Positions 1 through 8,603 are shown, counted from the first letter of the stretch. The stretch: DNA of 64,000 bases from Pseudoxanthomonas sp. Root65 (GCF_001427635.1 NZ_LMHA01000001.1:584017-648016); one strand, 5' to 3'. Translations and numbers: made by a program. The notes: a model not told the origin generated them from the letters alone.

Positions 1-382
1 TTGCCTGCGAAATCGCGACGTGCTCAGGATCCATCATGCCGTCGTCGCCTTCGGGACCCTCGCCCTGGCTCTTGGCACCGAAACCGGTGAAGTAGTGCTT
101 TCCGTTGAGGTCGAACGCATGGCCGTACCAGTAGCTGACGGTGGCGCCGCCGTCGACCTGGTAGCTGACCGCACCATCGCCGTCGCGCTGGTAGATGAAA
201 TACAACACGCTGTCCGCGGAGGGCGGTTTCAGCTCCGACATGTCTTCTTCCTTCTTCTGGGGGGAGGCCGCCTGCTCTGCGGTATTCGCACTTCGTGGTG
301 CCGGCGCATCGCAACCGCCGATGAGGACCACCATCGCGGCCAGTAGCAGAGGGGAAAGGACCTTCATGCGCTGCAACCTCAT
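1..382 (-). CDS. Lipoprotein, partial (runs off left edge)
   Basis: Open reading frame read off the minus strand that enters the window from the left edge, so the C-terminus is missing. The N-terminus (MRLQRMKVLSPLLLA, then AMVVLIGGC) is a lipoprotein signal with a good lipobox ending at Cys24, followed by a charged Ala/Pro linker and a Tyr-rich globular part (YFIYQRDGDG, YWYGHAFDLNGKHYF). The ATG at 382 has GGAG 8 nt upstream; an in-frame ATG at 367 with GAGG upstream is an alternative. It lies at the 3' end of the T4SS gene series. In X-type T4SS loci periplasmic lipoproteins in this position are often immunity proteins; that role is inference here. Family not recognised. Confidence 0.7.
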   Translation of the reverse strand, partial: MRLQRMKVLSPLLLAAMVVLIGGCDAPAPRSANTAEQAASPQKKEEDMSELKPPSADSVLYFIYQRDGDGAVSYQVDGGATVSYWYGHAFDLNGKHYFTGFGAKSQGEGPEGDDGMMDPEHVAISQA

Positions 383-430
383 GTGGACGACTCCATGACA
401 AGGGCGTTCATTCGCAAGCAACCGGCCGCC

Positions 431-787
431 TCAATGGCGGATGGGCGTGTTTTCGGGTCGACCGCCACCTTCCCAGCGACCCGAGTCGATCGCCTTCGGG
501 CAGACCGACTTGTATTGGGCCAAGGAGAGTGTGTCGTCCTGCGTCCAGGGTTTTCCGTAGGGGTTTGGCGGATCGCAGTACGGCATCTGCACGTAAGCGC
601 CGGTGAAAGGCGGCATGGGCTTCCAGCACGGCATCGGATTCTTCCTGACGTCCTGGCCCTGCGTGCAGAACACGAACGGGTCGTCCATGCGGTAGTAGAG
701 GCGCTGGTAGTAGCCATCGGACTGGGCGCTGAGATCGAACAGCACCAGCATGCCCAGCGGGATGAGAAGTTTGATGCTCCGTTTCAT
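431..787 (-). CDS. Small exported protein, T4SS locus
   Basis: 118-residue product with an N-terminal hydrophobic stretch (MKRSIKLLIPLGMLVLFDL) that is either an uncleaved anchor or a signal peptide. The remainder is Tyr/Pro-rich with four Cys (VFCTQGQ, MPCWKPMPP, MPYCDPPNPYG, YKSVC), suggesting a disulfide-bonded periplasmic protein. It lies 32 bp downstream of the lipase-like effector gene on the same strand and is probably co-transcribed with it. I do not recognise the family. An accessory or second immunity protein for the neighbouring effector is possible but unproven. Confidence 0.65.
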   Translation of the reverse strand: MKRSIKLLIPLGMLVLFDLSAQSDGYYQRLYYRMDDPFVFCTQGQDVRKNPMPCWKPMPPFTGAYVQMPYCDPPNPYGKPWTQDDTLSLAQYKSVCPKAIDSGRWEGGGRPENTPIRH

Positions 788-819
788 GGCTGCATTCCTC
801 TTGATACGGGATACGGTTG

Positions 820-2052
820 TCAGCGTGCAATGTCCATCTGCGCCGGCATCCGTTGCTCGGTCTGGAAGTCCGGCGCGCGCTCGTGGGCTGCCAGATCCCG
901 CTGGTGCGCCTCGACCCGCTCACGCCACGCCTGGCCCGTCGGCGACGCGTGCAGATCGTGCTGTGCACGTTGCAGCGCCGCGGGATCGCGCTCGCCCGCC
1001 GCCGCCAGCAATCGCTCCACTTCGGGGCTCGGGCGCCATGACATCTGCGGTGCGTCGAGCGTCGCGTCGATGCGGTGCGGCGTGTCGGCTTGCGACGTGC
1101 GATCCTGGCGTTCGCGCTCATCGCGTACTGCTGGCTCGCCTGCCGGCACGGGACCACGGATGCGATCGATTCCATCCAGCACCAGACCGACAGGGCCGCG
1201 GGCCGTCACGGTGACGCCACGACGCAGGTCACCGACATCGTCGCGGTAATCGGCGATGATGCCGCGGTGCTCCTCCGCGAGGCGTCGCGCGGCCGGATCG
1301 TCCAGCGCGGAACGGTCGGGGCGGCCTTCGCCATCCACGGGAAGGAAGTTGTGCATGCTGTGCGAGCCGCCGGACAGGACGGACGCGGTCAGCGGCATGT
1401 CCCGCTGCAGCAGGTCGCGCACGATGTTGTCGTGGTACCCGGTGCGATGCAGAGTCTCGATCTCCGCCGGTGTAGCGTAGATGCGCAGCTGCCCGTAATG
1501 CGGACTGGCGGAGCTGACCGCATCGACCGCCATCACGTGGTTGGTCACGCGACCGCCCCCTTCCGGGATGCGCCGGCCCAGGCTGGCGGCACCGTAGGCG
1601 TTGAATGTCTCGCCACGCAGGTCGAAATGGTGCGCCGACACCTGCGCCAGCGTTCCGCCCAGCGAATGCCCCGTGACCGTGACCTCGGGCGCGGTCCTGC
1701 CGGGCTCGCGCCCTTGGCGTTCCGCATACTCGACCGCACGACGGGTCAGTTCGACCGCGTCCGCCGCCTGGCTGTTGGTGCGCGTGAACACCATGCCGGC
1801 ATCGGCGATCACGCCGTCACGGAAGGCTTCGCGGCCGAACTCGGTGCCGCGATGCGCAGCCACCACGGCGCCGGTGGCCTCGTGCTGGTAGATGGTGCCC
1901 TGGTAACCGGTCCGGGGATTGTCGACATAGTCGATTACCCGGTAGCGCTCTCCGCCGATCACCACATCCTTGTTGAGCAGGTCCTGCATCTGCCCGCCAC
2001 GGTCGTAGCTGTGGTCGGCCAGATGCGCGTATTGCTGCGAGGTAAGTCCCAT
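820..2052 (-). CDS. Lipase-like (class 3 fold) T4SS effector candidate
   Basis: 410 residues without a signal peptide. Residues about 50-240 form an alpha/beta-hydrolase of the lipase class 3/DUF2974 type: AAHRGTEF near 66-72, nucleophile elbow GHSLGG at 128-133 (Ser130), a likely acid at Asp177 (MAVDAVSS) and a likely base at His231 or His234 (GGSHSMHNF). The last 170 residues are charged and Arg/Gln-rich, as expected for a secretion region, but I do not see the GLxRIDHV or FAVQG motifs of the canonical XVIPCD signal. It starts 2 nt after the stop of the lipoprotein gene 2055-2696, so translation is probably coupled. Phospholipase activity toward competitor membranes is inference from fold and context. 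Confidence 0.8.
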   Translation of the reverse strand: MGLTSQQYAHLADHSYDRGGQMQDLLNKDVVIGGERYRVIDYVDNPRTGYQGTIYQHEATGAVVAAHRGTEFGREAFRDGVIADAGMVFTRTNSQAADAVELTRRAVEYAERQGREPGRTAPEVTVTGHSLGGTLAQVSAHHFDLRGETFNAYGAASLGRRIPEGGGRVTNHVMAVDAVSSASPHYGQLRIYATPAEIETLHRTGYHDNIVRDLLQRDMPLTASVLSGGSHSMHNFLPVDGEGRPDRSALDDPAARRLAEEHRGIIADYRDDVGDLRRGVTVTARGPVGLVLDGIDRIRGPVPAGEPAVRDERERQDRTSQADTPHRIDATLDAPQMSWRPSPEVERLLAAAGERDPAALQRAQHDLHASPTGQAWRERVEAHQRDLAAHERAPDFQTEQRMPAQMDIAR

Positions 2053-2054
2053 GC

Positions 2055-2696
2055 TCAGGCCTCCTTGACGGTCAGCACCACGCCGAAGAAGTCATCGCGC
2101 TGATCCGCCGGCACCTTCTGCAGGTCGGGCTGGCCGTAATCCCGGTAGCCCTCCGATCCCGATTCCTTCGGATAGCGTGCTTTCCAGTAGTGGAACGCCT
2201 TCGGCGTTCCCTGCGGCAGTTCGTCGCCATTGAGCTTGGCGATGAAGTGGGTGTCTCCCTGGTGTCCCGGCGCACGCAGCTGTACCTGCGCCTGGATCAG
2301 CTCCCACCGACAGACGCCGCGACCGTGGTACTCGGCATCGACCATGCCGTCCGTATAGAAGACGCCTGCGTACTCGCTGTCGGATACGCGCTCCAGACGG
2401 AACGGAATGTCGTGGGTGGGGACCGGCGAGGTATGTCCCCCCGGATTGTCCTTCGGCGGCGGCAGGCACTCGTGATTGACCACGTCGTACTGCGCGGCGC
2501 TGGACACGACCTCCAACGGGCCGGGCGCACCTTCGATGCGCAGCGTCAGCCGATAGGCCTGGCGCGGAGTGGGATTCTCAGTGAACTGGGGGCTGGCTTG
2601 ATTGTTCATGGCACCACTGCAGGCTGTCTGGGAAAGGAGAAGGAGAACGACGGCCGCCTTCGCTGGTCGACTTCGCCCCATGGGTCTCTCATCCAT
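2055..2696 (-). CDS. Lipoprotein, candidate immunity protein for the lipase effector
   Basis: 213-residue product starting at the ATG at 2696, which has AAAGGAG 6 nt upstream; the in-frame start at 2720 has no such site. The N-terminus (RPAKAAVVLLLLSQTAC) is a lipoprotein signal with an imperfect lipobox (Gln at -3). The rest is a soluble beta-rich domain with no motif I recognise. The gene is immediately upstream of the lipase-like gene with a 2-nt gap. Antibacterial T4SS effectors are usually paired with periplasmic or lipidated immunity proteins, so the role is inferred from pairing, location and export signal. It need not bind the enzyme directly. Confidence 0.7.
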   Translation of the reverse strand: MDERPMGRSRPAKAAVVLLLLSQTACSGAMNNQASPQFTENPTPRQAYRLTLRIEGAPGPLEVVSSAAQYDVVNHECLPPPKDNPGGHTSPVPTHDIPFRLERVSDSEYAGVFYTDGMVDAEYHGRGVCRWELIQAQVQLRAPGHQGDTHFIAKLNGDELPQGTPKAFHYWKARYPKESGSEGYRDYGQPDLQKVPADQRDDFFGVVLTVKEA

Positions 2697-2735
2697 CGCC
2701 AACTCCTTTGCTGATAACAACGACGGCTGGGAATC

Positions 2736-3137
2736 TCAAATCCCATGCCCGTCACAACCACCTGCCATCGCTGGACCGATGCCCGCCACCGGCTTCGGGC
2801 GGGCATCCACCACGGTGTCGCCCTCGCTCACGAGGGTCAGGTCGCAGGAGAACTTGACCCGCCTGATGCCCTGCGTCGCGTAAAGCGTGGGCCGTCCGCC
2901 AGCATCCCTGCCAAGGACGTTCCCGGTCGGGACAACCTCGTCCACATAGCGCTCGAAACGCCACACGTTCCTCGTCCTTCCATCAGGTTGCGTCTGCGTC
3001 TCTCGAGGCGGGCCAAAAGAGGAGAGTGCATCGTTCATCGTCTTTCCAACCCATTTGTTCGCCGCCAGGTTTGCCGGTATGGAGGCACAAGCAGCGACCG
3101 ATAAAACTCCAAGAATAAGTAGTGAAATTCTGCTCAT
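2736..3137 (-). CDS. Small lipoprotein, T4SS locus
   Basis: 133-residue lipoprotein: MSRISLLILGVLSVAAC gives a clean signal and lipobox (VAAC). The start at 3137 is chosen because AAGGA lies 6 nt upstream; a longer reading from a TTG at 3179 would hide the signal peptide. The body begins with NKWVGKTMNDALSSFGPP, which resembles small SmpA/BamE-like outer-membrane lipoproteins in spirit, then a two-strand pattern and a Gly-rich tail with Cys. The gene sits between the DUF4189 remnant and the effector-immunity pair on the same strand. An envelope or immunity function is possible; nothing in the sequence proves it. Confidence 0.65.
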   Translation of the reverse strand: MSRISLLILGVLSVAACASIPANLAANKWVGKTMNDALSSFGPPRETQTQPDGRTRNVWRFERYVDEVVPTGNVLGRDAGGRPTLYATQGIRRVKFSCDLTLVSEGDTVVDARPKPVAGIGPAMAGGCDGHGI

Positions 3138-3195
3138 GGAAGGTCCTTCTTCTTTTAATGATCCTTGTTTGCCCGCCAAGGTGACGGCATCGGTC

Positions 3196-3336
3196 TCAGG
3201 CTGCGTAGCAATCGACCCGGTCGGCAGACACCTGTGAACTTCCCTGGATGGCGCCTTGCGGGCACGCAGTCTCGACCTGCGCTCCCGAACAAAATCCAGG
3301 TAGAGATAAAAGCACTAGTGAGAACGAAAATTTCAT
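3196..3336 (-). pseudogene. Frameshifted N-terminal remnant of a DUF4189-type protein
   Basis: A 46-residue frame with a signal peptide (MKFSFSLVLLSLPGFCSGAQ) followed by TACPQGAIQGSSQ, which copies TACPQGVTPGSSQ of the intact DUF4189 protein just upstream (3351-3869). After GSSQ the two diverge. Dropping one G of the CAGG at about 3231-3232 restores GSSQCLP, exactly as in the intact copy, and the frame then runs on through the 2736-3137 gene without a stop. The WGAI and Cys-rich DUF4189 core is absent. It therefore looks like a tandem duplicate that lost its core and was then frameshifted. A short real peptide cannot be ruled out. Confidence 0.6.
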
Positions 3337-3350
3337 GACTTGGCTTGAAA

Positions 3351-3869
3351 CTATCTGATCCTTATGGGAGTCGTGCAGTTCGAGTAGATGGGCTTGCACC
3401 TTCCCGCATTATTTCTTCTTTCACACTCCTGCACCGCCATATCGACTGCTTCTTGAGAGGAAAGACCAACCTTGTATGAAGCAATCATCGTTCCGATGTC
3501 TGCTACAGGCTCCGCGATCGCAGCACATTGATTCTCGTAGTAGAGAATGATCCTGCACTCTTTCCCACCGATTGACTCGCACTTTCTTGTCGCTTCTTTC
3601 ACCGCAGCTCGACGCGATGCCTGTCCTGTAGCCGTCCCAATCGAGACAGTCTTGTCATCAAGGGAAATCGCACCCCAGGTCAGTTTCCAACGTGGAGTCG
3701 CCTCCTGGACTACCTGATTTCCGCCTTGAGGACTAGGCAGGCACTGCGAACTGCCTGGCGTAACGCCCTGAGGGCACGCTGTCTGAGCGAGTACGGCTGG
3801 CGAACGCAGTGTGCCGGCGACCACCAGAATGACGGCTACCGAGAAGTTCTCCAAAAACTCTCTGCTCAT
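3351..3869 (-). CDS. DUF4189 domain protein, T4SS-associated, exported
   Basis: 172 residues: signal peptide (cleavage near VLAQ), a short ACPQG-Pro/Gln linker, then a DUF4189 domain starting at WGAISLDD with the expected Ala/Cys-rich helix (AAVKEATRKCESIGG), KECRIILYYENQCAAIA and further Cys near the C-terminus. The ATG overlaps the stop of virB6 by 4 bp, so it is translationally coupled to the secretion apparatus. DUF4189 genes are found at the 3' end of X-type T4SS operons; their function is not established. It is probably periplasmic. Confidence 0.85.
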   Translation of the reverse strand: MSREFLENFSVAVILVVAGTLRSPAVLAQTACPQGVTPGSSQCLPSPQGGNQVVQEATPRWKLTWGAISLDDKTVSIGTATGQASRRAAVKEATRKCESIGGKECRIILYYENQCAAIAEPVADIGTMIASYKVGLSSQEAVDMAVQECERRNNAGRCKPIYSNCTTPIRIR

Positions 3870-4927
3870 GCGATTGTCCCCCGATGACTGTGCACCGCAG
3901 CACTATTCGGATTACTCGCCTCTCCTCCGGCTGCGGGAACATACCCCCCACCCGGCCGCGTCGGCTGCATCGCCTGCCCCTGCCCAAACGCGTTGTACGC
4001 CATGAATTGTCCGACAGTGCCCTGGAAGAAGGCGGCGGCCATGGGCGGCACGGTAACGAGGAACAGGGTCATCAGCAGTCCCAGACCGCCCTGTTGCATG
4101 GCCATGCTGCTGACGCCCTGGGGAGAAGTGTTCGCCGCGAGCGTAGCCAGGTACTGGGCGACATAAGAAACCGCTACGGCGCCGAGCAGCTTCGAGATCA
4201 TCGACACGGTGAAGCTCAACACCGCCAGCGAGAACATGGTGCCGATACCGTACCAGACCCATTTCTGGAACATGCCCTTGGTCTGCTCGAAGCCCAGGCA
4301 CAGGATGAAGAAGGGTCCCAGACCGATGAACAGCGCCATCGCCATCTTGTACATCAGCAGGATCGCTCCTCCCATCAACGAAGGTCCGGCCACCCCCACG
4401 CCTGTGAACCACATCGTCCGCGTCTTGGCGGCCTGCAGCGTCTCGTCGAAGCTGGTATAGAGCGCATCGATGGCGACCATCGCGGCTTCCATCGTCTGCA
4501 GGTTGTCGTCGATGGAGTCCTCGGGGCCCTCGTCTTCACCTGTCACCATCTGGTTGATGGTGGTCGGCATATCGTCGGTGAGCAGCCGATGGATGTCGCT
4601 GCTCCCCAACGAGAACGTCGTGGCGACCGTGATGATCAGCACCCACTTCAGCGACTTCACCACGAGTTCCATCATGAACTGGCGCGACTGGCCGGTGACG
4701 ATGCGATAACCCTGCAGCAGCACCCAGAGCGTCAGCAGGACGAAGGCGATGCCGCCGACCCACTCGGCCATCGCGCCGAGCAGGTTGTCGCGGAAGATGT
4801 TGATCTCCTCGTCCACCCAGTCGAACACCAGACGGAAGAAGGCCCAGCGTTCCACGGCGCCGATCGCCGCCTCCATGCCGCGCAGCAGGGCCGCGAGTCC
4901 GTTATCCAATGAAGGCAAGTGCACCAT
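3866..4927 (-). CDS. virB6: T4SS inner-membrane channel protein VirB6
   Basis: 353 residues from the ATG at 4927, chosen because GAAGGA lies 6 nt upstream; two in-frame ATGs further upstream lack this. Several membrane segments are visible (GGIAFVLLTLWVLLQG, LKWVLIITVATTF, GAILLMYKMAMALFIGLGPFFILCL, FSLAVLSFTVSMISK, LLMTLFLVTVPPMAAAFF), the VirB6/TrbL pattern, with a periplasmic loop rich in acidic residues between the second and third. VirB6 forms part of the inner-membrane complex that passes substrate from the ATPases to the pilus and core complex. The Pro/Gly-rich tail is typical of the X-type subfamily. The gene overlaps the DUF4189 gene by 4 bp. Confidence 0.93.
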   Translation of the reverse strand: MVHLPSLDNGLAALLRGMEAAIGAVERWAFFRLVFDWVDEEINIFRDNLLGAMAEWVGGIAFVLLTLWVLLQGYRIVTGQSRQFMMELVVKSLKWVLIITVATTFSLGSSDIHRLLTDDMPTTINQMVTGEDEGPEDSIDDNLQTMEAAMVAIDALYTSFDETLQAAKTRTMWFTGVGVAGPSLMGGAILLMYKMAMALFIGLGPFFILCLGFEQTKGMFQKWVWYGIGTMFSLAVLSFTVSMISKLLGAVAVSYVAQYLATLAANTSPQGVSSMAMQQGGLGLLMTLFLVTVPPMAAAFFQGTVGQFMAYNAFGQGQAMQPTRPGGGYVPAAGGEASNPNSAAVHSHRGTIA

Positions 4928-4987
4928 GTTCATTCCTTCGTGCCGCCACAACGCGTCCTGCGTTGCGGCACAGGTTACGGTCGGGGA

Positions 4988-5755
4988 TCAGTTGCGCCGC
5001 CTGGACTGCGCGACTTCCAGTGCCGCCTTAAGGGTGGCGATGCCGACCGCCCCGCCGATGGCGCCGCCCAGTCCACCGCCGCCCGAATCGCCCTTGCCTT
5101 CCAGCGCCTGCTGGGCGAGCGTCTTGCTGGCTTCCTGCAGGAAGCCGATGCGGGCAACATAGGCGTCCATGTAGGTCTGCTGCTGTTGCCGATCGATCTC
5201 CATCTGCGACATCAACAGCAGGATGCGGTTGGTGTTGTCCTGGAGCTTGCCGACTTCGTGGCTCTGTATGCTGCCACGCTGGCGCTTCAGCTCGTCGAGG
5301 TAGCGCTGGCGCTGCGTGGTCACTTCGTACATCTTCAGCGAGTAGTTGTACTTTGCCAGTTCGGTGTTCACGATTTCGCGGCACAGCTGGTACTGCTGCT
5401 GGGCGATACCGCTGGCGGCCTGCTTGCAGCGGTTGTCAGCATTCATGTTGACGCCACTCTGAGTGGGCTGAGCATGCTGCAGCTTTTCCTCAGGCTCCGG
5501 CGCCGCCTTGCTGTCCTCGTTGTTGCCGTTGAACGATTCGAACACCTGCTGCTGGTAAAGCTCACGCAGGTTGCCGTTCACCGTGCCGTTGCCGTTGCCG
5601 GTCGCGCTGGTCGTACCGATGCGGCCATTCATGTCCTGGAGCTTGCTATTCGCGTCCCGGTCGATCACCCGCCATTGCGCCTGGGCGCTGGAGGCCGCTC
5701 CCAGTCCCATGACAAGCAGGGCGATGACGATGTGGCGGTGTGTCAACGGATTCAT
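4988..5755 (-). CDS. virB5: T4SS minor pilus component VirB5
   Basis: 255 residues with a cleavable signal peptide (MGLGAASSAQAQ). The mature part is long, helical and Gln-rich (ELYQQQVFESF, QQQYQLCREIVNTELAKYNY, TQRQRYLDELKRQR, MSQMEIDRQQQQTYMDAY), as expected for the VirB5 helical bundle at the pilus tip, with a pair of Cys (NRCKQA, QLCREI). A Gly-rich segment (GGGGLGGAIGGAVG) precedes the C-terminus. It sits between virB4 and virB6, the standard place. Low sequence conservation of VirB5 makes this call depend on context plus fold pattern. Confidence 0.88.
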   Translation of the reverse strand: MNPLTHRHIVIALLVMGLGAASSAQAQWRVIDRDANSKLQDMNGRIGTTSATGNGNGTVNGNLRELYQQQVFESFNGNNEDSKAAPEPEEKLQHAQPTQSGVNMNADNRCKQAASGIAQQQYQLCREIVNTELAKYNYSLKMYEVTTQRQRYLDELKRQRGSIQSHEVGKLQDNTNRILLLMSQMEIDRQQQQTYMDAYVARIGFLQEASKTLAQQALEGKGDSGGGGLGGAIGGAVGIATLKAALEVAQSRRRN

Positions 5756-5776
5756 GGTGATGTCCTCTACGCTCGG

Positions 5777-8284
5777 TCAGCGCTGGATGCTGGAGTAAGT
5801 GGGCCGCGTGGAGCGCGGGCCGTTGGAACGGTCTTCCCGATTTGGCGATGTGGTGGGCGTCTCCCGACGGCTGCGCGACCCCTTCCGCTCCTCCTGGAAG
5901 CGCGGTAGCCACTGCTCGGGCAGGAGGTCGGCCTTGTCGATCCCGAGGCGCTCGGCCTCTTCGTCGACGATCCGATGCATGATCTCGATGTTGTCGGTGC
6001 TGGCCGAGATGACCGCCAGTGCGTCGTCCATGCCGCGCAGATTGAGCTGGCATACGGTCGATGCGTGGCCCTGCTTGACCAGGAAGCAGCGCGAGCGTTC
6101 GTCCAGGCTCTTGATGACCTGGAACTCCGCGTCGGTCAGTTTCAGGCCCTCGATGTAGTCCTCTCGTGCCGCGTTCGGATTGGGCAACAGGATCAACGTG
6201 GCGGTCTGTTCGATCAGGGCCGCCGAAATGTCACTGGCCAGCGCGTCCTCCGGACTCTGGGTGGCGAAGATGCCCAGGCCGTTCTGCTTGCGGATGGTCT
6301 TCTGCTTGTTCTTGGCGAAGTCCTTGAGCGCACCGCCGCCGTCGAGGATCTTCCAGAACTCGTCCATCACGTAGATCAGCGGCCTGCCGTCGATCAGTTC
6401 CTCCAGCCGGTGCAGCAGATAATTGATCACCGGCACGCGGATCTCGGCGTTCTCGATGACGTCGGTGTAATCGAACCCGATGATGCTGGCCCGGCCCAGA
6501 TCGATGGTGTCCACCGGGTTGTCGAAGACCCAGCCCAGCGCGTTGCCGGCGGTCCACTTGCGCAGGCGCGCGTACAGGCCGTCGTCGCCCATGTTGGGCA
6601 GGCTCTTCTGGAAGTTGGTCATCGACCGCAGGTGCAGTGGCATGTCGAGCATGGATTCCACCGCACGGAAGATGTCCTCGTCCTCGCGTGCGGTGTAATG
6701 GGTCTTCGCCGCCAGCACCTTGATCAGCCCGGCGAGGAACTGCACGTTGCCGTCCGTGCGCTCGCACTGGAACGGGTTGAAGCCGGTGGGCTGCCCATTC
6801 TCCAGCGCCAGGTAGTTGCCGCCACAGGCGCGCACGAAGATCTCCGCGCCACGGTCCTTGTCGAAGAAGAAGATGGTCGGCACCGGATCGAACTTCTGTA
6901 CCTGGCTGAGCAGGAAGTTGATCAGCGCCGTCTTGCCGGTACCGGACTTGCCGATCACCATGGTGTTGGCGATGGCCTTCTCGCCCAGCGAGTTCTCGGC
7001 CGGGTGCGTGGCGTGGAAGTTGAAGTAGTAGGGCTGGCCGTTGGTGGTCTGCAGCACCGTGACGCTGTCGCCCCACGGATTGTTGTCGCGCTTGCCGGTG
7101 GCGAAGTTGTGCAGCGGCGACAGGCCCAGGAAGTTCAGCGAGCTGACATTGGCCAGCCGTGTCCGGTAGCGCCAGTTCGCCGGCAACTGGGAATAGAACG
7201 ACGAGCAGACGGCCAGGTCTTCCTTGGCGGACACGAAGCCGGCGTTGGACAGTTCCGCCCGGGCCACCGCCACGTTCTGCGAGAGGCGCTGCTGGTCTTC
7301 CGCGTACAGGGTCATGATGAAGTGGTACTCGCCCAGCACGAAGTTGCCCGAGGCGACCTGGTCCATGGCACCGTCGAGCTCGACGATCTGGCTGACCGCC
7401 TTGTCGCCGGACGAGATCATCATGCCCTTGGTGCGGTCCAGCACCTTGAGCGCGTCCTGGCGGCCCATCGGACTGAACGAATGCGTGATGACGTACTCGA
7501 AGTCGAGGTACTTCAGTCCATTGAGGATGCCGGGCCAGGTGCCATCCGTGTATTCCTTGATGTTGAGGATGGCGCCGAAGTGGTTCTTTCCGTCCGGCGT
7601 GCTGACCACGAAGTCGCCGGTCTTGGACGAGAACATGTGCCGGCTCACCGCGAGGTAGTCGTAGAGCGGCGCGCGCAGCACCGGCACCGGCTCGGAAATC
7701 CGGTTGAGCACGAAGCCGAAGAACTCCAGCGTCTCGGAGAACACCCCGCCGGCGTCCGACTCGTACATCCCCAGCCGCACCGGCGCGTAGTCCTTCAGCA
7801 CCGCCTCCACGTTGCCGGCCAACTCCATCAGCTTGTCCACCGCCTGTTCCTGCTCGGCCTGCAGGCGGGGCACGTTGGCAGACTTCTCGACAAACTTCTT
7901 CCCCATCACGATGGGCCGGTAGATCATGGTCAGGTACAGCTCGTTCTGCATGATCTTCTGCGCGGTCAGCGCATCGAAGTACTCGTCCGACAGCGTCTGG
8001 TTGAAGGCCTGGGCGAACCGCGCGCCGGAGCGGATCCGCCCGCGACGGCGCAGGTCGTGCACCCAGAACGCCACGTTGACGAAATCCGGCGCGCGTAGCG
8101 TCTGCAGCATGCGGTTGAAGCTGTTGTGGCGATGCTCCAGTTCCCATTCCTCGCGCCCGACGAAGGGCAGCCCGTCCAGCCGCCACGTCAGCAGGAAGTC
8201 GCCACCCGTCGTCTTGATCACGTGCGGCGACACGTGGGCGGACAAGGGAATGAACTCGGCGATGGACAGGTCGGGCGCGAGCAT
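5777..8284 (-). CDS. virB4: T4SS ATPase VirB4
   Basis: 835 residues, the full VirB4/CagE length. The C-terminal half carries the RecA-like motor: Walker A GKSGTGKT at 445-452 and Walker B LIYVMDE at 636-642, then the ATQSPEDAL segment. The N-terminal 400 residues are the membrane-associated VirB4 domain. VirB4 powers pilus assembly and substrate transfer at the inner-membrane base with VirB11 and VirD4. It starts 4 nt after the virB3 stop. The last 40 residues are a Ser/Arg-rich tail that is probably disordered. Confidence 0.96.
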   Translation of the reverse strand: MLAPDLSIAEFIPLSAHVSPHVIKTTGGDFLLTWRLDGLPFVGREEWELEHRHNSFNRMLQTLRAPDFVNVAFWVHDLRRRGRIRSGARFAQAFNQTLSDEYFDALTAQKIMQNELYLTMIYRPIVMGKKFVEKSANVPRLQAEQEQAVDKLMELAGNVEAVLKDYAPVRLGMYESDAGGVFSETLEFFGFVLNRISEPVPVLRAPLYDYLAVSRHMFSSKTGDFVVSTPDGKNHFGAILNIKEYTDGTWPGILNGLKYLDFEYVITHSFSPMGRQDALKVLDRTKGMMISSGDKAVSQIVELDGAMDQVASGNFVLGEYHFIMTLYAEDQQRLSQNVAVARAELSNAGFVSAKEDLAVCSSFYSQLPANWRYRTRLANVSSLNFLGLSPLHNFATGKRDNNPWGDSVTVLQTTNGQPYYFNFHATHPAENSLGEKAIANTMVIGKSGTGKTALINFLLSQVQKFDPVPTIFFFDKDRGAEIFVRACGGNYLALENGQPTGFNPFQCERTDGNVQFLAGLIKVLAAKTHYTAREDEDIFRAVESMLDMPLHLRSMTNFQKSLPNMGDDGLYARLRKWTAGNALGWVFDNPVDTIDLGRASIIGFDYTDVIENAEIRVPVINYLLHRLEELIDGRPLIYVMDEFWKILDGGGALKDFAKNKQKTIRKQNGLGIFATQSPEDALASDISAALIEQTATLILLPNPNAAREDYIEGLKLTDAEFQVIKSLDERSRCFLVKQGHASTVCQLNLRGMDDALAVISASTDNIEIMHRIVDEEAERLGIDKADLLPEQWLPRFQEERKGSRSRRETPTTSPNREDRSNGPRSTRPTYSSIQR

Positions 8285-8288
8285 GGGG

Positions 8289-8603
8289 TCAGTCCGGAAT
8301 CGAGTCGTCGAAGCGCTTGCGGTACGTATTGGGCGTGAACACCCACATGCCTTCGTGGTGGCGAAGATTCCGGACGCGGGTCCGGAACTGCCACCGCAGC
8401 CCGAGCAGCCGGAAGATCATCTCGTCGCGGCGCGCCATCTGCCGCATGATGAAGATGACCACCGGCAGCAGGGCCAGGAAGAACATGTTGAAGTAGAACG
8501 TGAGCAGCAGGCAGCCACCCGCCGCGATCGTGAAGGGCACGTACGGCACCCCCATGAACATCGGCGGGCGCGTGCACCCCCTGAACAGCACGTTCTTATG
8601 CAT
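8289..8603 (-). CDS. virB3: T4SS inner-membrane protein VirB3
   Basis: 104 residues, the usual VirB3 size, with a short N-terminal region (VLFRGCTRPPMFMGVP) matching the VirB3 signature, a long hydrophobic hairpin (IAAGGCLLLTFYFNMFFLALLPVVIFI) and a basic cytoplasmic tail. VirB3 works with VirB4 at the base of the channel. Its start overlaps the end of virB2 by 8 bp and its stop is 4 nt from virB4, which supports coupled expression. Confidence 0.92.
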   Translation of the reverse strand: MHKNVLFRGCTRPPMFMGVPYVPFTIAAGGCLLLTFYFNMFFLALLPVVIFIMRQMARRDEMIFRLLGLRWQFRTRVRNLRHHEGMWVFTPNTYRKRFDDSIPD

